NCBI GenBank assembly: GCA_902588585.1
Contig: CACIPQ010000001.1
Coordinates: 1 to 64,000, forward strand
DNA: 64,000 bases
Source of the DNA: an uncultured Pelagibacteraceae bacterium
GTDB lineage: Bacteria; Pseudomonadota; Alphaproteobacteria; Pelagibacterales; Pelagibacteraceae
Reading direction: 5' to 3'
Under the pieces are notes generated by a model. It was not told the DNA's origin. It did not search any database and was given only the letters and a program-made list of their open reading frames with translations. A program made the position numbers and the translations under genes. Positions 57,327 to 64,000 of the stretch are shown in pieces (the first letter of the stretch is position 1; the number at the start of each line of letters is the position of its first letter).

Positions 57327-59015
57327 TTACTTTTTTATAAAATTGTCCCACACATCCGAAAGCATTTTACTAAAATGTTTAGCAAAGCGACTTGAGTCAA
57401 ACACGGAAGAACGCATTGCTTGTTGTCTTAGGTTCGTTCTAATCTTTGAAAGATTATCTAGATCAGATGAAAAATATATAGCCTTTTTGAGATAATCATC
57501 TTTATTATCTGCTATCCAATCTTTCATGTTTAAATTTGAATTTATACTTTCTCCAAAATGAAATAGATATCTGTCTCCCTTAAGTGTAAGAACTGGAACA
57601 CCCATCCAAACAGATTCACAGGTACTAGTATTTCCCTGGAAAGGAAATGGATCAAGTGAAATATCAACACGACCGTATGTTTCCAAAACTTCTTTTCTAG
57701 TTTTTGATTTTCCTTCTAAAATCAGACGATCATAGCTTATATTAAATTTTTTAAATTTATTTAAAACACATTCAAAAATATCTTTGTTTGAAAGTTCTCG
57801 GGTTTTCAATAAAAGTTTTGAATTGTTAATAGATAATAAGATTTTTGACCATAAAGAAATAACTTCGTCATTTATTTTTGCAAATTGATTAAAACTTCCA
57901 AAAGTAATAAAATTATTTTTTTTTGCAGGCAAATCTAATACTTTCAATTCAAACTTTGGCATTGTAAGGCATTGAGATATTTCTGGTAGTCTCAATATCT
58001 TTTCGACATAATATTTTTCTTCTTGTTTTGGTGTTAGGTGCGGGCTCCCAATAAAATAATCTATTTCTGAAATTCCTGATGAACCCTGCCCCAACCAAGT
58101 TATTTGAATAGGTGCGGCTTTGTAGAAAAAAATAGGCAACCTATTTTTAGCTGAATGTCCCTGCATATCTATCAATATATGAATTTTATCATCAAGAATT
58201 TGATTTATAACCTCTTTGTCTGATTTTTTTTGAATTGAATTCCATTTAGAAAATAAGTTTTTAAAATTATTCGAAAGCTTATCTTTTCGATCATTAGTGG
58301 AATAGGCTACTAATTCAAAATTTTTTTTTAAATCTCTAAGCGTGCTTAAAGTAAAATGACCACCCGGATGTTCTCCAAAATCAGCAGATACACACCCTAT
58401 TTTAAGTTTTTTGGGATTTTTATCATAATTATAATTTAAATTTAAATTTTTTAAGTTTTTGCAATTTTCTCTAAATTTTTTTGCCCATGATAAATAAAGT
58501 TTTTGATCTAAATTATTTTTAAAATTTAAATTAAATAAAAGATTGCTGTAAGCTATGGCGTAATCTGGTCTTAATTCTATTCCTTTGACGTATTTATCAT
58601 TTGCATCATCAAATCTTCCTGATTGGCTCAGTAAATTTCCATAATTATTGCAAACTAAAGATAGATTTTTTATTGCTTCTGAAAAATTTTTTTTAAACAA
58701 TATAGCTTTCTCAAATTTTTCAATTGCTTCTTCATATTTTTTTAATTTTTCTAGGGCAACACCTAAATTATTATATGCTTCAGCATAATTTGGTTTGAGC
58801 TTAATTGACTTTTCGTACTGCTCGATAGCAAGAATAAGATGATTTTCTTCGGCCAAAATAGCCCCAAGAATATTATGTAGAATCGAGGAAAGTGGAAATT
58901 TTGAGGTCTGCTTTTCAATTTCTTTTTTAGCTTTTTCTAATTTTTTCGAATTAAAAAGATCTAAGATCAATTTAATCTGTTTATTATCAGGTTCGTTTTG
59001 TTTATTTTTAATCAA
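57327..59015 (-). CDS. TPR-containing O-GlcNAc transferase-like glycosyltransferase (GT41)
   Basis: 562 residues. About four tetratricopeptide repeats lie at 30-180 (YAEAYNNLGVALEKLKKYEE). The GT41 catalytic region follows, with GCVSADFGEHPGGHF, HILIDMQGHSAKNRLPIF, PIQITWLGQGSSG, ITFGSFNQFAKI and DPFPFQGNTSTCESVWMGVPV. Related bacterial enzymes O-glycosylate proteins or cell-surface acceptors. It ends three bases after the tRNA-fMet CCA, on the opposite strand, and diverges from a hydratase gene. Acceptor unknown. Confidence 0.9.
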   Translation of the reverse strand: MIKNKQNEPDNKQIKLILDLFNSKKLEKAKKEIEKQTSKFPLSSILHNILGAILAEENHLILAIEQYEKSIKLKPNYAEAYNNLGVALEKLKKYEEAIEKFEKAILFKKNFSEAIKNLSLVCNNYGNLLSQSGRFDDANDKYVKGIELRPDYAIAYSNLLFNLNFKNNLDQKLYLSWAKKFRENCKNLKNLNLNYNYDKNPKKLKIGCVSADFGEHPGGHFTLSTLRDLKKNFELVAYSTNDRKDKLSNNFKNLFSKWNSIQKKSDKEVINQILDDKIHILIDMQGHSAKNRLPIFFYKAAPIQITWLGQGSSGISEIDYFIGSPHLTPKQEEKYYVEKILRLPEISQCLTMPKFELKVLDLPAKKNNFITFGSFNQFAKINDEVISLWSKILLSINNSKLLLKTRELSNKDIFECVLNKFKKFNISYDRLILEGKSKTRKEVLETYGRVDISLDPFPFQGNTSTCESVWMGVPVLTLKGDRYLFHFGESINSNLNMKDWIADNKDDYLKKAIYFSSDLDNLSKIRTNLRQQAMRSSVFDSSRFAKHFSKMLSDVWDNFIKK

Positions 59016-59065
59016 GTTTTATAGTAAATTTTTTACTTTCAAATTCTATTTTCATATGATTATTT

Positions 59066-59833
59066 ATGAACATGAATACATTAGCAGAAAAATTAGCAGA
59101 TGCATGGATAAAAAAAGACTTAATAGATGTTAAACCGGAACACTTTCCAAAGAGCAGAAAAGATTCACATTTAATACAAGAACAGTTTCATAAGGTTCTA
59201 AAGAAAAAAACTGTAGGCTGGAAAATTGGTATGGTAACTAAAAAATTACAAGATGGTGCAAAAGTTGATGGCCCTATGATTGGAAAAATTATAGATGAAA
59301 CCGTTTTGATTAATCCTTTAAAAATTCAGTATAGCAAAGTTCCTCACTGCATTCTTGAATGTGAATTTGCTTTGAAATTCTTGGAAGATACTAAAATGAT
59401 TCCTGGTGTTGAAAATAAAAAAGATAATTATGAAGTTTTCATTTCTCTAGAATTAGTTTCAACACGTATTAAACCTGATTCTAAAAAAAATTTAAATAGC
59501 CAAGAACTAATGTTTTTGAATGTTGCAGATAATGGTGGGGCTGGAGCTATTGTTGTTGGAGATAAAATTCAAAATCTTGATGGTATTAATTTAAATTCAA
59601 TAGAGGTTGAGGTTGATCTAAATGGAAAAGTAACCGGCGCCTGGGAAAAAAGAGCCCCTCCAATGGAATCTATTAAATGCATTATCAATGAATTTAAAGA
59701 TAATCCCGTTACTTTTAAAAAGGGAGACTGGTTTATGACCGGATCTATAATTCAACCGATGAAAATAAGCAAAGGCGATAAAATTAAAGTTGATTTTAAA
59801 ACTCTAGGAAAAATAAACTTAGAGTTTATTTAG
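59066..59833 (+). CDS. 2-keto-4-pentenoate hydratase/FAH-superfamily protein
   Basis: 255 residues from ATG 59066 (a second Met is two codons later). LAEKLADAWIKKDLI, VGWKIGMVTKKLQ, DGPMIGKIID and the metal site CILECEFALKFL follow the MhpD/decarboxylase pattern, with VGDKIQNLDGINLNSIEVEV further on. It may hydrate or decarboxylate a 2-oxo acid. No other aromatic ring-cleavage genes are nearby, so the pathway is open. Confidence 0.85.
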   Translation: MNMNTLAEKLADAWIKKDLIDVKPEHFPKSRKDSHLIQEQFHKVLKKKTVGWKIGMVTKKLQDGAKVDGPMIGKIIDETVLINPLKIQYSKVPHCILECEFALKFLEDTKMIPGVENKKDNYEVFISLELVSTRIKPDSKKNLNSQELMFLNVADNGGAGAIVVGDKIQNLDGINLNSIEVEVDLNGKVTGAWEKRAPPMESIKCIINEFKDNPVTFKKGDWFMTGSIIQPMKISKGDKIKVDFKTLGKINLEFI

Positions 59834-59845
59834 ATCTATTTGAAA

Positions 59846-60571
59846 TTAATTGAAATATTTTTTTAGGAGATTTTCTAAATAATCTTTCTTAAATGTTATA
59901 TCACATCTTTTTAATGAATCATTTATTGCTGATGTGTTTATATTCCAATTTTTTTCACCTTTTGATATCATATTATATTTAGCTTTAGTTTGAGTTATAT
60001 TTTCTAAAATTTTTACAATATGAAAAGCTGTACTCATTTTTGGATTTGCTATATTAATAATTTGATTTGTTATTTTCTTATTAATTGATAGGAAATCGAT
60101 CAAAATTTTCACTACATCTTCTATATCAATAATACTTCTATTAGCATCAGCCCACAAATCAAATTTCTCTTTTTTTTTAATTTTATCAAAAAAAAAATTT
60201 ACCAAAGTGTTAGTGTTTGTGCTTTTTCCTACAACCTCAGACAATCTTATAATTAAAAACTTTTTAAAATTTTTTTTAATAAAATTTTCAATATCTAGTT
60301 TGTGTTGTATATAAAAATTTTTATTTCGTGAGGGGTCGTCAATTGAACAGGTGCTAAAGTATAATAGTGTCCCATCTTCTTCGATTGTTTTGCTAAATTG
60401 ATTTAATCTATTTTTGTCTTTGATAAACAATTCTTTTTCTTCACACAGTGAGTTTGATACACCCGCGGCATAAGCATAAACACCAAGTTGACTAAAAAAT
60501 TCCTCATACTTAATAAAATTTTTTGCAATAAAACCTGATCCTACGATTGAGTTTTGATTTTTTTTAACCAT
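59846..60571 (-). CDS. Short NAD-dependent epimerase/dehydratase-like (SDR) protein
   Basis: 241 residues. Nucleotide motif GSGFIAKN at about 11-18 in place of the usual GGxGFIG, strand LLYFSTCSIDD, and a possible YxxxK (YIQHK near residue 88). The Rossmann core is shortened between the first strand and the active site. RSIIDIEDVVKILIDFL and IINIANPKMSTAFHIVKIL match the C-terminal epimerase part. It probably acts on a nucleotide sugar. It lies 14 bp after the transaldolase-like gene, in the same direction. Confidence 0.82.
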   Translation of the reverse strand: MVKKNQNSIVGSGFIAKNFIKYEEFFSQLGVYAYAAGVSNSLCEEKELFIKDKNRLNQFSKTIEEDGTLLYFSTCSIDDPSRNKNFYIQHKLDIENFIKKNFKKFLIIRLSEVVGKSTNTNTLVNFFFDKIKKKEKFDLWADANRSIIDIEDVVKILIDFLSINKKITNQIINIANPKMSTAFHIVKILENITQTKAKYNMISKGEKNWNINTSAINDSLKRCDITFKKDYLENLLKKYFN

Positions 60572-60585
60572 TAAAAGAATATATT

Positions 60586-61287
60586 CTAAATTTTAAATCT
60601 TGATTTTTTGCTATCAATTAAAAAAGCCTTGACTGTATCTTTGGTCAACTGATCAAATGACCTTCCAAAACTAGAAACTTTTTCTATCACCTTTGGTGGC
60701 ATAGTTATAATTTGACAGCCTAACTGCTGAGCCTGTGTATAATTGTAGGGCTCTCTTGTACTGGCCCATAAGATCTCAACTTTATTCTTAGCCCTTGTAA
60801 TTTGGACCGCTTTTTTAACAATTGGAACAGGGTCTTTACCCACATCGGCCATACGACCTGAAAAAATTGAAATTATAGACTTGGTTTTATTATTAAGACA
60901 TCTATTTATTTTTTTGACCTGTGCAAAAGTATACACCGCGGTAATATTAAGCTTAATTTTCTTTTTATTTAATTTTTTAATTAGTTGCCCAGTAAATTTT
61001 CCTTTGCTGTTTATGACAGGAATTTTCACATAAATATTTTTTCCCCAGGAATTTATTTTTAAAGCTTGTTTTTCCATTTCGTTAAAATTATCCGCAAAAA
61101 CCTCTAGAGAAATTGGTTTCTTTTTGCAAATTTTTAAAAGAAGTTTTGAATATTTTTCATAACTCTTTGCTCCCGCTTTTCTCATCAAGCTTGGATTGGT
61201 AGTAAAACCATTAACAATCGATTTTTTATTAAATTTTTTTATTGTTTTGCTGTCAGCGATATCACAAAATATTTTTGTTTTAGACAT
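60586..61287 (-). CDS. Transaldolase-family protein
   Basis: 233 residues. FCDIADSKTIKKFNKKSIVNGFTTNPSLMRKAG is the family entry block; the Schiff-base Lys is in NIYVKIPVIN; KIKLNITAVYTFAQV, ISIFSGRMADVGKDPVP and ILWASTREPYN follow. The length is that of short transaldolase/fructose-6-phosphate aldolase proteins. The extra lysines and the GRMAD and ASTRE details resemble versions found in sugar-biosynthesis clusters. It starts two bases from the pntB stop and precedes the SDR gene. Confidence 0.85.
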   Translation of the reverse strand: MSKTKIFCDIADSKTIKKFNKKSIVNGFTTNPSLMRKAGAKSYEKYSKLLLKICKKKPISLEVFADNFNEMEKQALKINSWGKNIYVKIPVINSKGKFTGQLIKKLNKKKIKLNITAVYTFAQVKKINRCLNNKTKSIISIFSGRMADVGKDPVPIVKKAVQITRAKNKVEILWASTREPYNYTQAQQLGCQIITMPPKVIEKVSSFGRSFDQLTKDTVKAFLIDSKKSRFKI

Positions 61288-61289
61288 AT

Positions 61290-62687
61290 TTAAATACTTT
61301 TGACAATATCTTCTGTCATTTTTTTAGCATCAGCGAACAACATAAGAGTATTATCTCTATAAAAAAGTTCGTTATCAACTCCTGCGTATCCTGGTGACAA
61401 GCTTCTTTTTACAAATAAAACAGATTTACATTTTTCTACGTCTAAAACTGGCATTCCATAAATAGGGCTTTTAGGATCAGTTTTAGCTACAGGATTTGTT
61501 ACATCGTTAGCACCTATTACAAATGCAACATCGGTGTTTGCAAAATCATTGTTAATATCGTCTAGTTCAAAAACTTCATCGTAAGGAACATTCGCTTCAG
61601 CTAACAAAACATTCATGTGCCCAGGCATTCTTCCAGCTACTGGATGTACTGCATAAGAAACTTTAATGTCATTTTTCTTCAAAGCATCTACCATTTCTCT
61701 TAATGCATGCTGAGCTTGTGCAACAGCCATACCGTATCCAGGAACTATAATTACTGAAGAGGCATTTTTTAGTAAGAAGGCTGCATCTTCAGCATTACCA
61801 CTCTTAACTGGTTTTTGATCTTTTTTCTGTTTTTCACCAGTACTTGTCTCTCCTCCAAATCCACCAAGTATGACACTGAAAAATGATCTATTCATTCCTT
61901 TACACATTATGTACGATAATATTGCTCCTGAAGATCCAACCAAGGCGCCAGTTATAATTAATGCAGTATTTTCTAAAGTAAATCCAATTCCAGCAGCAGC
62001 CCAACCAGAGTATGAGTTAAGCATAGAGATAACTACTGGCATATCTGCTCCACCAATTGGAATAATTAATAAAACTCCAATTATGAATGATATTGCGATC
62101 ATGCCCCAAAAGAAACTTTCCGATTGAGTTGTGCATAAATAATAAATTAATGCCAAAATTGATATTCCTAGTAATAAGTTAACAAAATGCTGTCCTATAA
62201 AAGTTATTGGTGAACCTGACATTATTCCTCGTAGTTTTAAGAAGGCTATTATTGATCCTGAAAAAGTAATTGCTCCTACCGCAGCACCAATTGACATCTC
62301 AATTAAACTTGCAAGTTTAATATTACCTGGTGATCCTAGATTAAAAGCTTGAGGATTCAAAAAAGCTGATACGGCTACAAAAACTGCTGCAAGACCTACA
62401 AGACTGTGAAAACCAGCTACTAACTCTGGCATTGCAGTCATGGGTATTTTAAATGCAATAAAAGCACCTATTGCTCCTCCAATGACTAAAAATAGCAACA
62501 CGTAAATTATTGCATTTGAAAAATTACCTACTGTTAAAAATGTAACAGTAATAGCAATTATCATTCCTAAAATTCCAAAGAAATTACCCTGCCTAGATGT
62601 TTCTGGGGAAGACAAGCCTCTCAGCGCAAGAATAAAAAGTATTCCTGAAATTAAATAAAATATTGCCGACAAATTAGCTGATATCAT
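61290..62687 (-). CDS. pntB: NAD(P) transhydrogenase subunit beta
   Basis: 465 residues. Eight or nine membrane helices occupy the first 270 residues (MIIAITVTFLTVGNFSNAII, IPIGGADMPVVISMLNSYSG). The NADP-binding domain III follows, with VIIVPGYGMAVAQAQHALREM, HPVAGRMPGHMNVLLAEANVPYDE and FVIGANDVTNPVA. With PntA it couples proton flow to NADPH formation. It overlaps pntA2 by four bases. Confidence 0.97.
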   Translation of the reverse strand: MISANLSAIFYLISGILFILALRGLSSPETSRQGNFFGILGMIIAITVTFLTVGNFSNAIIYVLLFLVIGGAIGAFIAFKIPMTAMPELVAGFHSLVGLAAVFVAVSAFLNPQAFNLGSPGNIKLASLIEMSIGAAVGAITFSGSIIAFLKLRGIMSGSPITFIGQHFVNLLLGISILALIYYLCTTQSESFFWGMIAISFIIGVLLIIPIGGADMPVVISMLNSYSGWAAAGIGFTLENTALIITGALVGSSGAILSYIMCKGMNRSFFSVILGGFGGETSTGEKQKKDQKPVKSGNAEDAAFLLKNASSVIIVPGYGMAVAQAQHALREMVDALKKNDIKVSYAVHPVAGRMPGHMNVLLAEANVPYDEVFELDDINNDFANTDVAFVIGANDVTNPVAKTDPKSPIYGMPVLDVEKCKSVLFVKRSLSPGYAGVDNELFYRDNTLMLFADAKKMTEDIVKSI

Positions 62688-62995
62688 TTTTTATCTTTTT
62701 TCTTTTTTTTGTACATTTGAAGCATTCTTTGGGTAACTAAAAAACCACCAAATATATTAACAGCCGCCAAAATGATTGCCAGAAAACCAAAAATATTCGA
62801 TGTTTCAAAAATATTGTTAGACGAGCTTGCTAAGGCTGCTATTATTGCACCGACAATGATCACTGAGGATATTGCATTAGTTACTGACATTAAAGGTGTA
62901 TGCAAAGATGGTGTCACACTCCAAACAACATAATATCCAATAAAAATTGCTAAAATAAAAATGCTAAATCTGAATATAAATGGATCAATTTCCAT
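62684..62995 (-). CDS. pntAB: NAD(P) transhydrogenase subunit alpha part 2
   Basis: 103 residues with three membrane helices. VWSVTPSLHTPLMSVTNAISSVIIVGAI and GGFLVTQRMLQMYKKKK are the C-terminal membrane part of PntA, encoded separately as in many Alphaproteobacteria. It sits one base after the alpha-1 stop. Confidence 0.95.
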   Translation of the reverse strand: MEIDPFIFRFSIFILAIFIGYYVVWSVTPSLHTPLMSVTNAISSVIIVGAIIAALASSSNNIFETSNIFGFLAIILAAVNIFGGFLVTQRMLQMYKKKKKDKK

Positions 62996-62996
62996 A

Positions 62997-64000
62997 TCAA
63001 TTGCTTCCTTTTATTAAAGTGTTTTTAATTATTTCATCTTCTTTATTTATAAAAAACTGTTTTTTTTCTTTACTGTATAAATTTCTAACAAAGCTAAATA
63101 TATTTTTAGCATACAAATTTGATGCAGTAAGAGGTAATTTGTTCATAACATTGCCTATTCCAATTATTTTAACTCCTTTTTTAACAACTATTTTATCTGT
63201 TTCAGAATAAGCGGCATTTCCTCCTTGTGTAACAGCTAAGTCAAAAACGACTGATCCTGATTTCATATTATCAATCATTTTTTCATTAATAATTCTGGGT
63301 GCTGGCTTTCCGGGAATTAGAGCGGTACAAATAATAATATCACTTTTTGAAGCAGCATTTTCTAGCATTTGTGCTTGTTTCTTTTTAAAATCTTCCCCAG
63401 CTTCTTTGGCATAGCCACCCTTGGTTTCTAGATTCTCCGAACCTTCAACTGTTAAAAATTTTCCTCCTAAACTTTCAACTTGTTCTTTTGCTGTTAATCT
63501 AACATCTGTAGCTGAAACTATTGCTCCTAGTCTCTTGGCAGTAGCAATAGCTTGTAGTCCAGCTACTCCCGCACCAACGACTAATACTCTAGCTGCCGGA
63601 ACAGTACCCGCAGCAGTCATCATCATGGGAACAGCTTTTTCATATTCGTAGATCGATTCTATAACCGCTCTATATCCCGCAAGGTTAGCTTGGGATGAAA
63701 GAACATCCATTGATTGTGCTCTTGTTATTCTAGGCAATAAATTTAAAGCAAAAATATTAATTTTACTTTTTAAATAAAAATTTTGGTGATTTTTTTTATC
63801 TTTTTCATAATTATAATCTGATACAATTAAATTTGAATTTTCTTTAATGTTTTTAAATTCTTCTTCGGTAGGTAATTTTACTTGGCATATTAAATTCGAT
63901 TTAGAGAAAATTTCCTTTGAATCATTTAAAATTTGGGCCCCCTTATCTTTGTATTCTTGATCTTTATAGCCCAAACTTTCCCCATATCCTTTTTCCAAAA
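62997..64000 (-). CDS. pntAA: NAD(P) transhydrogenase subunit alpha part 1 (N-terminus outside window)
   Basis: The track's TTG start at 63998 is not the real one: the reading frame is open to the edge and EKGYGESLGYKDQEYKDKG matches an internal PntA stretch, so roughly 25-40 N-terminal residues are missing. ARVLVVGAGVAGLQAIATAK is the NAD-binding fold, followed by ATDVRLTAKEQVESLGGKF, IICTALIPGKPAPRII and VFDLAVTQGGNAAYSE. It binds NAD(H) in the cytoplasm and forms the complex with pntAB and pntB downstream. Confidence 0.95.
   Translation of the reverse strand, partial: LEKGYGESLGYKDQEYKDKGAQILNDSKEIFSKSNLICQVKLPTEEEFKNIKENSNLIVSDYNYEKDKKNHQNFYLKSKINIFALNLLPRITRAQSMDVLSSQANLAGYRAVIESIYEYEKAVPMMMTAAGTVPAARVLVVGAGVAGLQAIATAKRLGAIVSATDVRLTAKEQVESLGGKFLTVEGSENLETKGGYAKEAGEDFKKKQAQMLENAASKSDIIICTALIPGKPAPRIINEKMIDNMKSGSVVFDLAVTQGGNAAYSETDKIVVKKGVKIIGIGNVMNKLPLTASNLYAKNIFSFVRNLYSKEKKQFFINKEDEIIKNTLIKGSN

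Overview
The window is a very AT-rich, tightly packed bacterial chromosome segment. It most likely comes from a SAR11 (Pelagibacterales, Alphaproteobacteria) genome. Support for this comes from the glycine betaine/dimethylglycine gene block with a fused duplicated permease, the yebC-ruvC-tolQRAB-pal-cpoB-tilS-ftsH-folP-glmM run, zapA next to a small coiled-coil gene, a TrcR/DUF1013 regulator, split PntA subunits, and almost no spacer DNA. The largest gene-free gap is about 145 bp (22110-22254). No stretch over 300 bp lacks a gene, and I see no rRNA, CRISPR array, insertion sequence or integrase.

Layout. 1-8349: osmolyte use. A partial FAD oxidoreductase and a DUF1989-GcvT fusion diverge from a betaine-binding protein, a MORN-repeat protein, a small membrane protein, the ATPase and the permease. 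8346-9883: two divergent class I glutamine amidotransferases. 9884-13014: three coupled genes (TerB-like protein plus two membrane coiled-coil proteins) lying between tRNA-Leu(GAG) and an exact 12-bp copy of that tRNA's 3' end. I read this as a small integrated element, and it is the main discovery candidate. 13154-22109: nadA-nadC, a methyltransferase, ppdK, glyQS and an S49 peptidase. 22255-28998: isoprenoid genes (ispB, dxs, ispA, xseB), pdxH, aroC and sua5. 28995-31305: an ABC-2 exporter with a GT17 glycosyltransferase, followed by tRNA-Arg(UCG). 31437-33348: rluD and rpoH.

33345-49100 is one long minus-strand run: zapA, formyl-THF cyclo-ligase, phosphodiesterase, yebC, RuvC-like resolvase, tolQRAB-pal-cpoB, tilS, ftsH, folP, glmM, thiD, purA. 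49168-57242 is the plus-strand run: tkt, pgk, fba, a frameshifted thiE, efp, suhB, rpmE, trcR, purE, rpsU (missing from the ORF track, apparently starting at ATT) and a cold-shock gene, then initiator tRNA-fMet. 57327-61287 holds accessory-looking genes: a TPR/GT41 glycosyltransferase, a hydratase, a short SDR and a transaldolase-like protein. The window ends in the proton-translocating transhydrogenase genes pntB, pntA2 and the start-truncated pntA1.

Several neighbour genes usual in Alphaproteobacteria are missing from otherwise conserved blocks: ruvA-ruvB-ybgC, gap and purK. Four convergent gene pairs share exactly four bases of stop codon. All functions are inferred from sequence reading; no database search was run.
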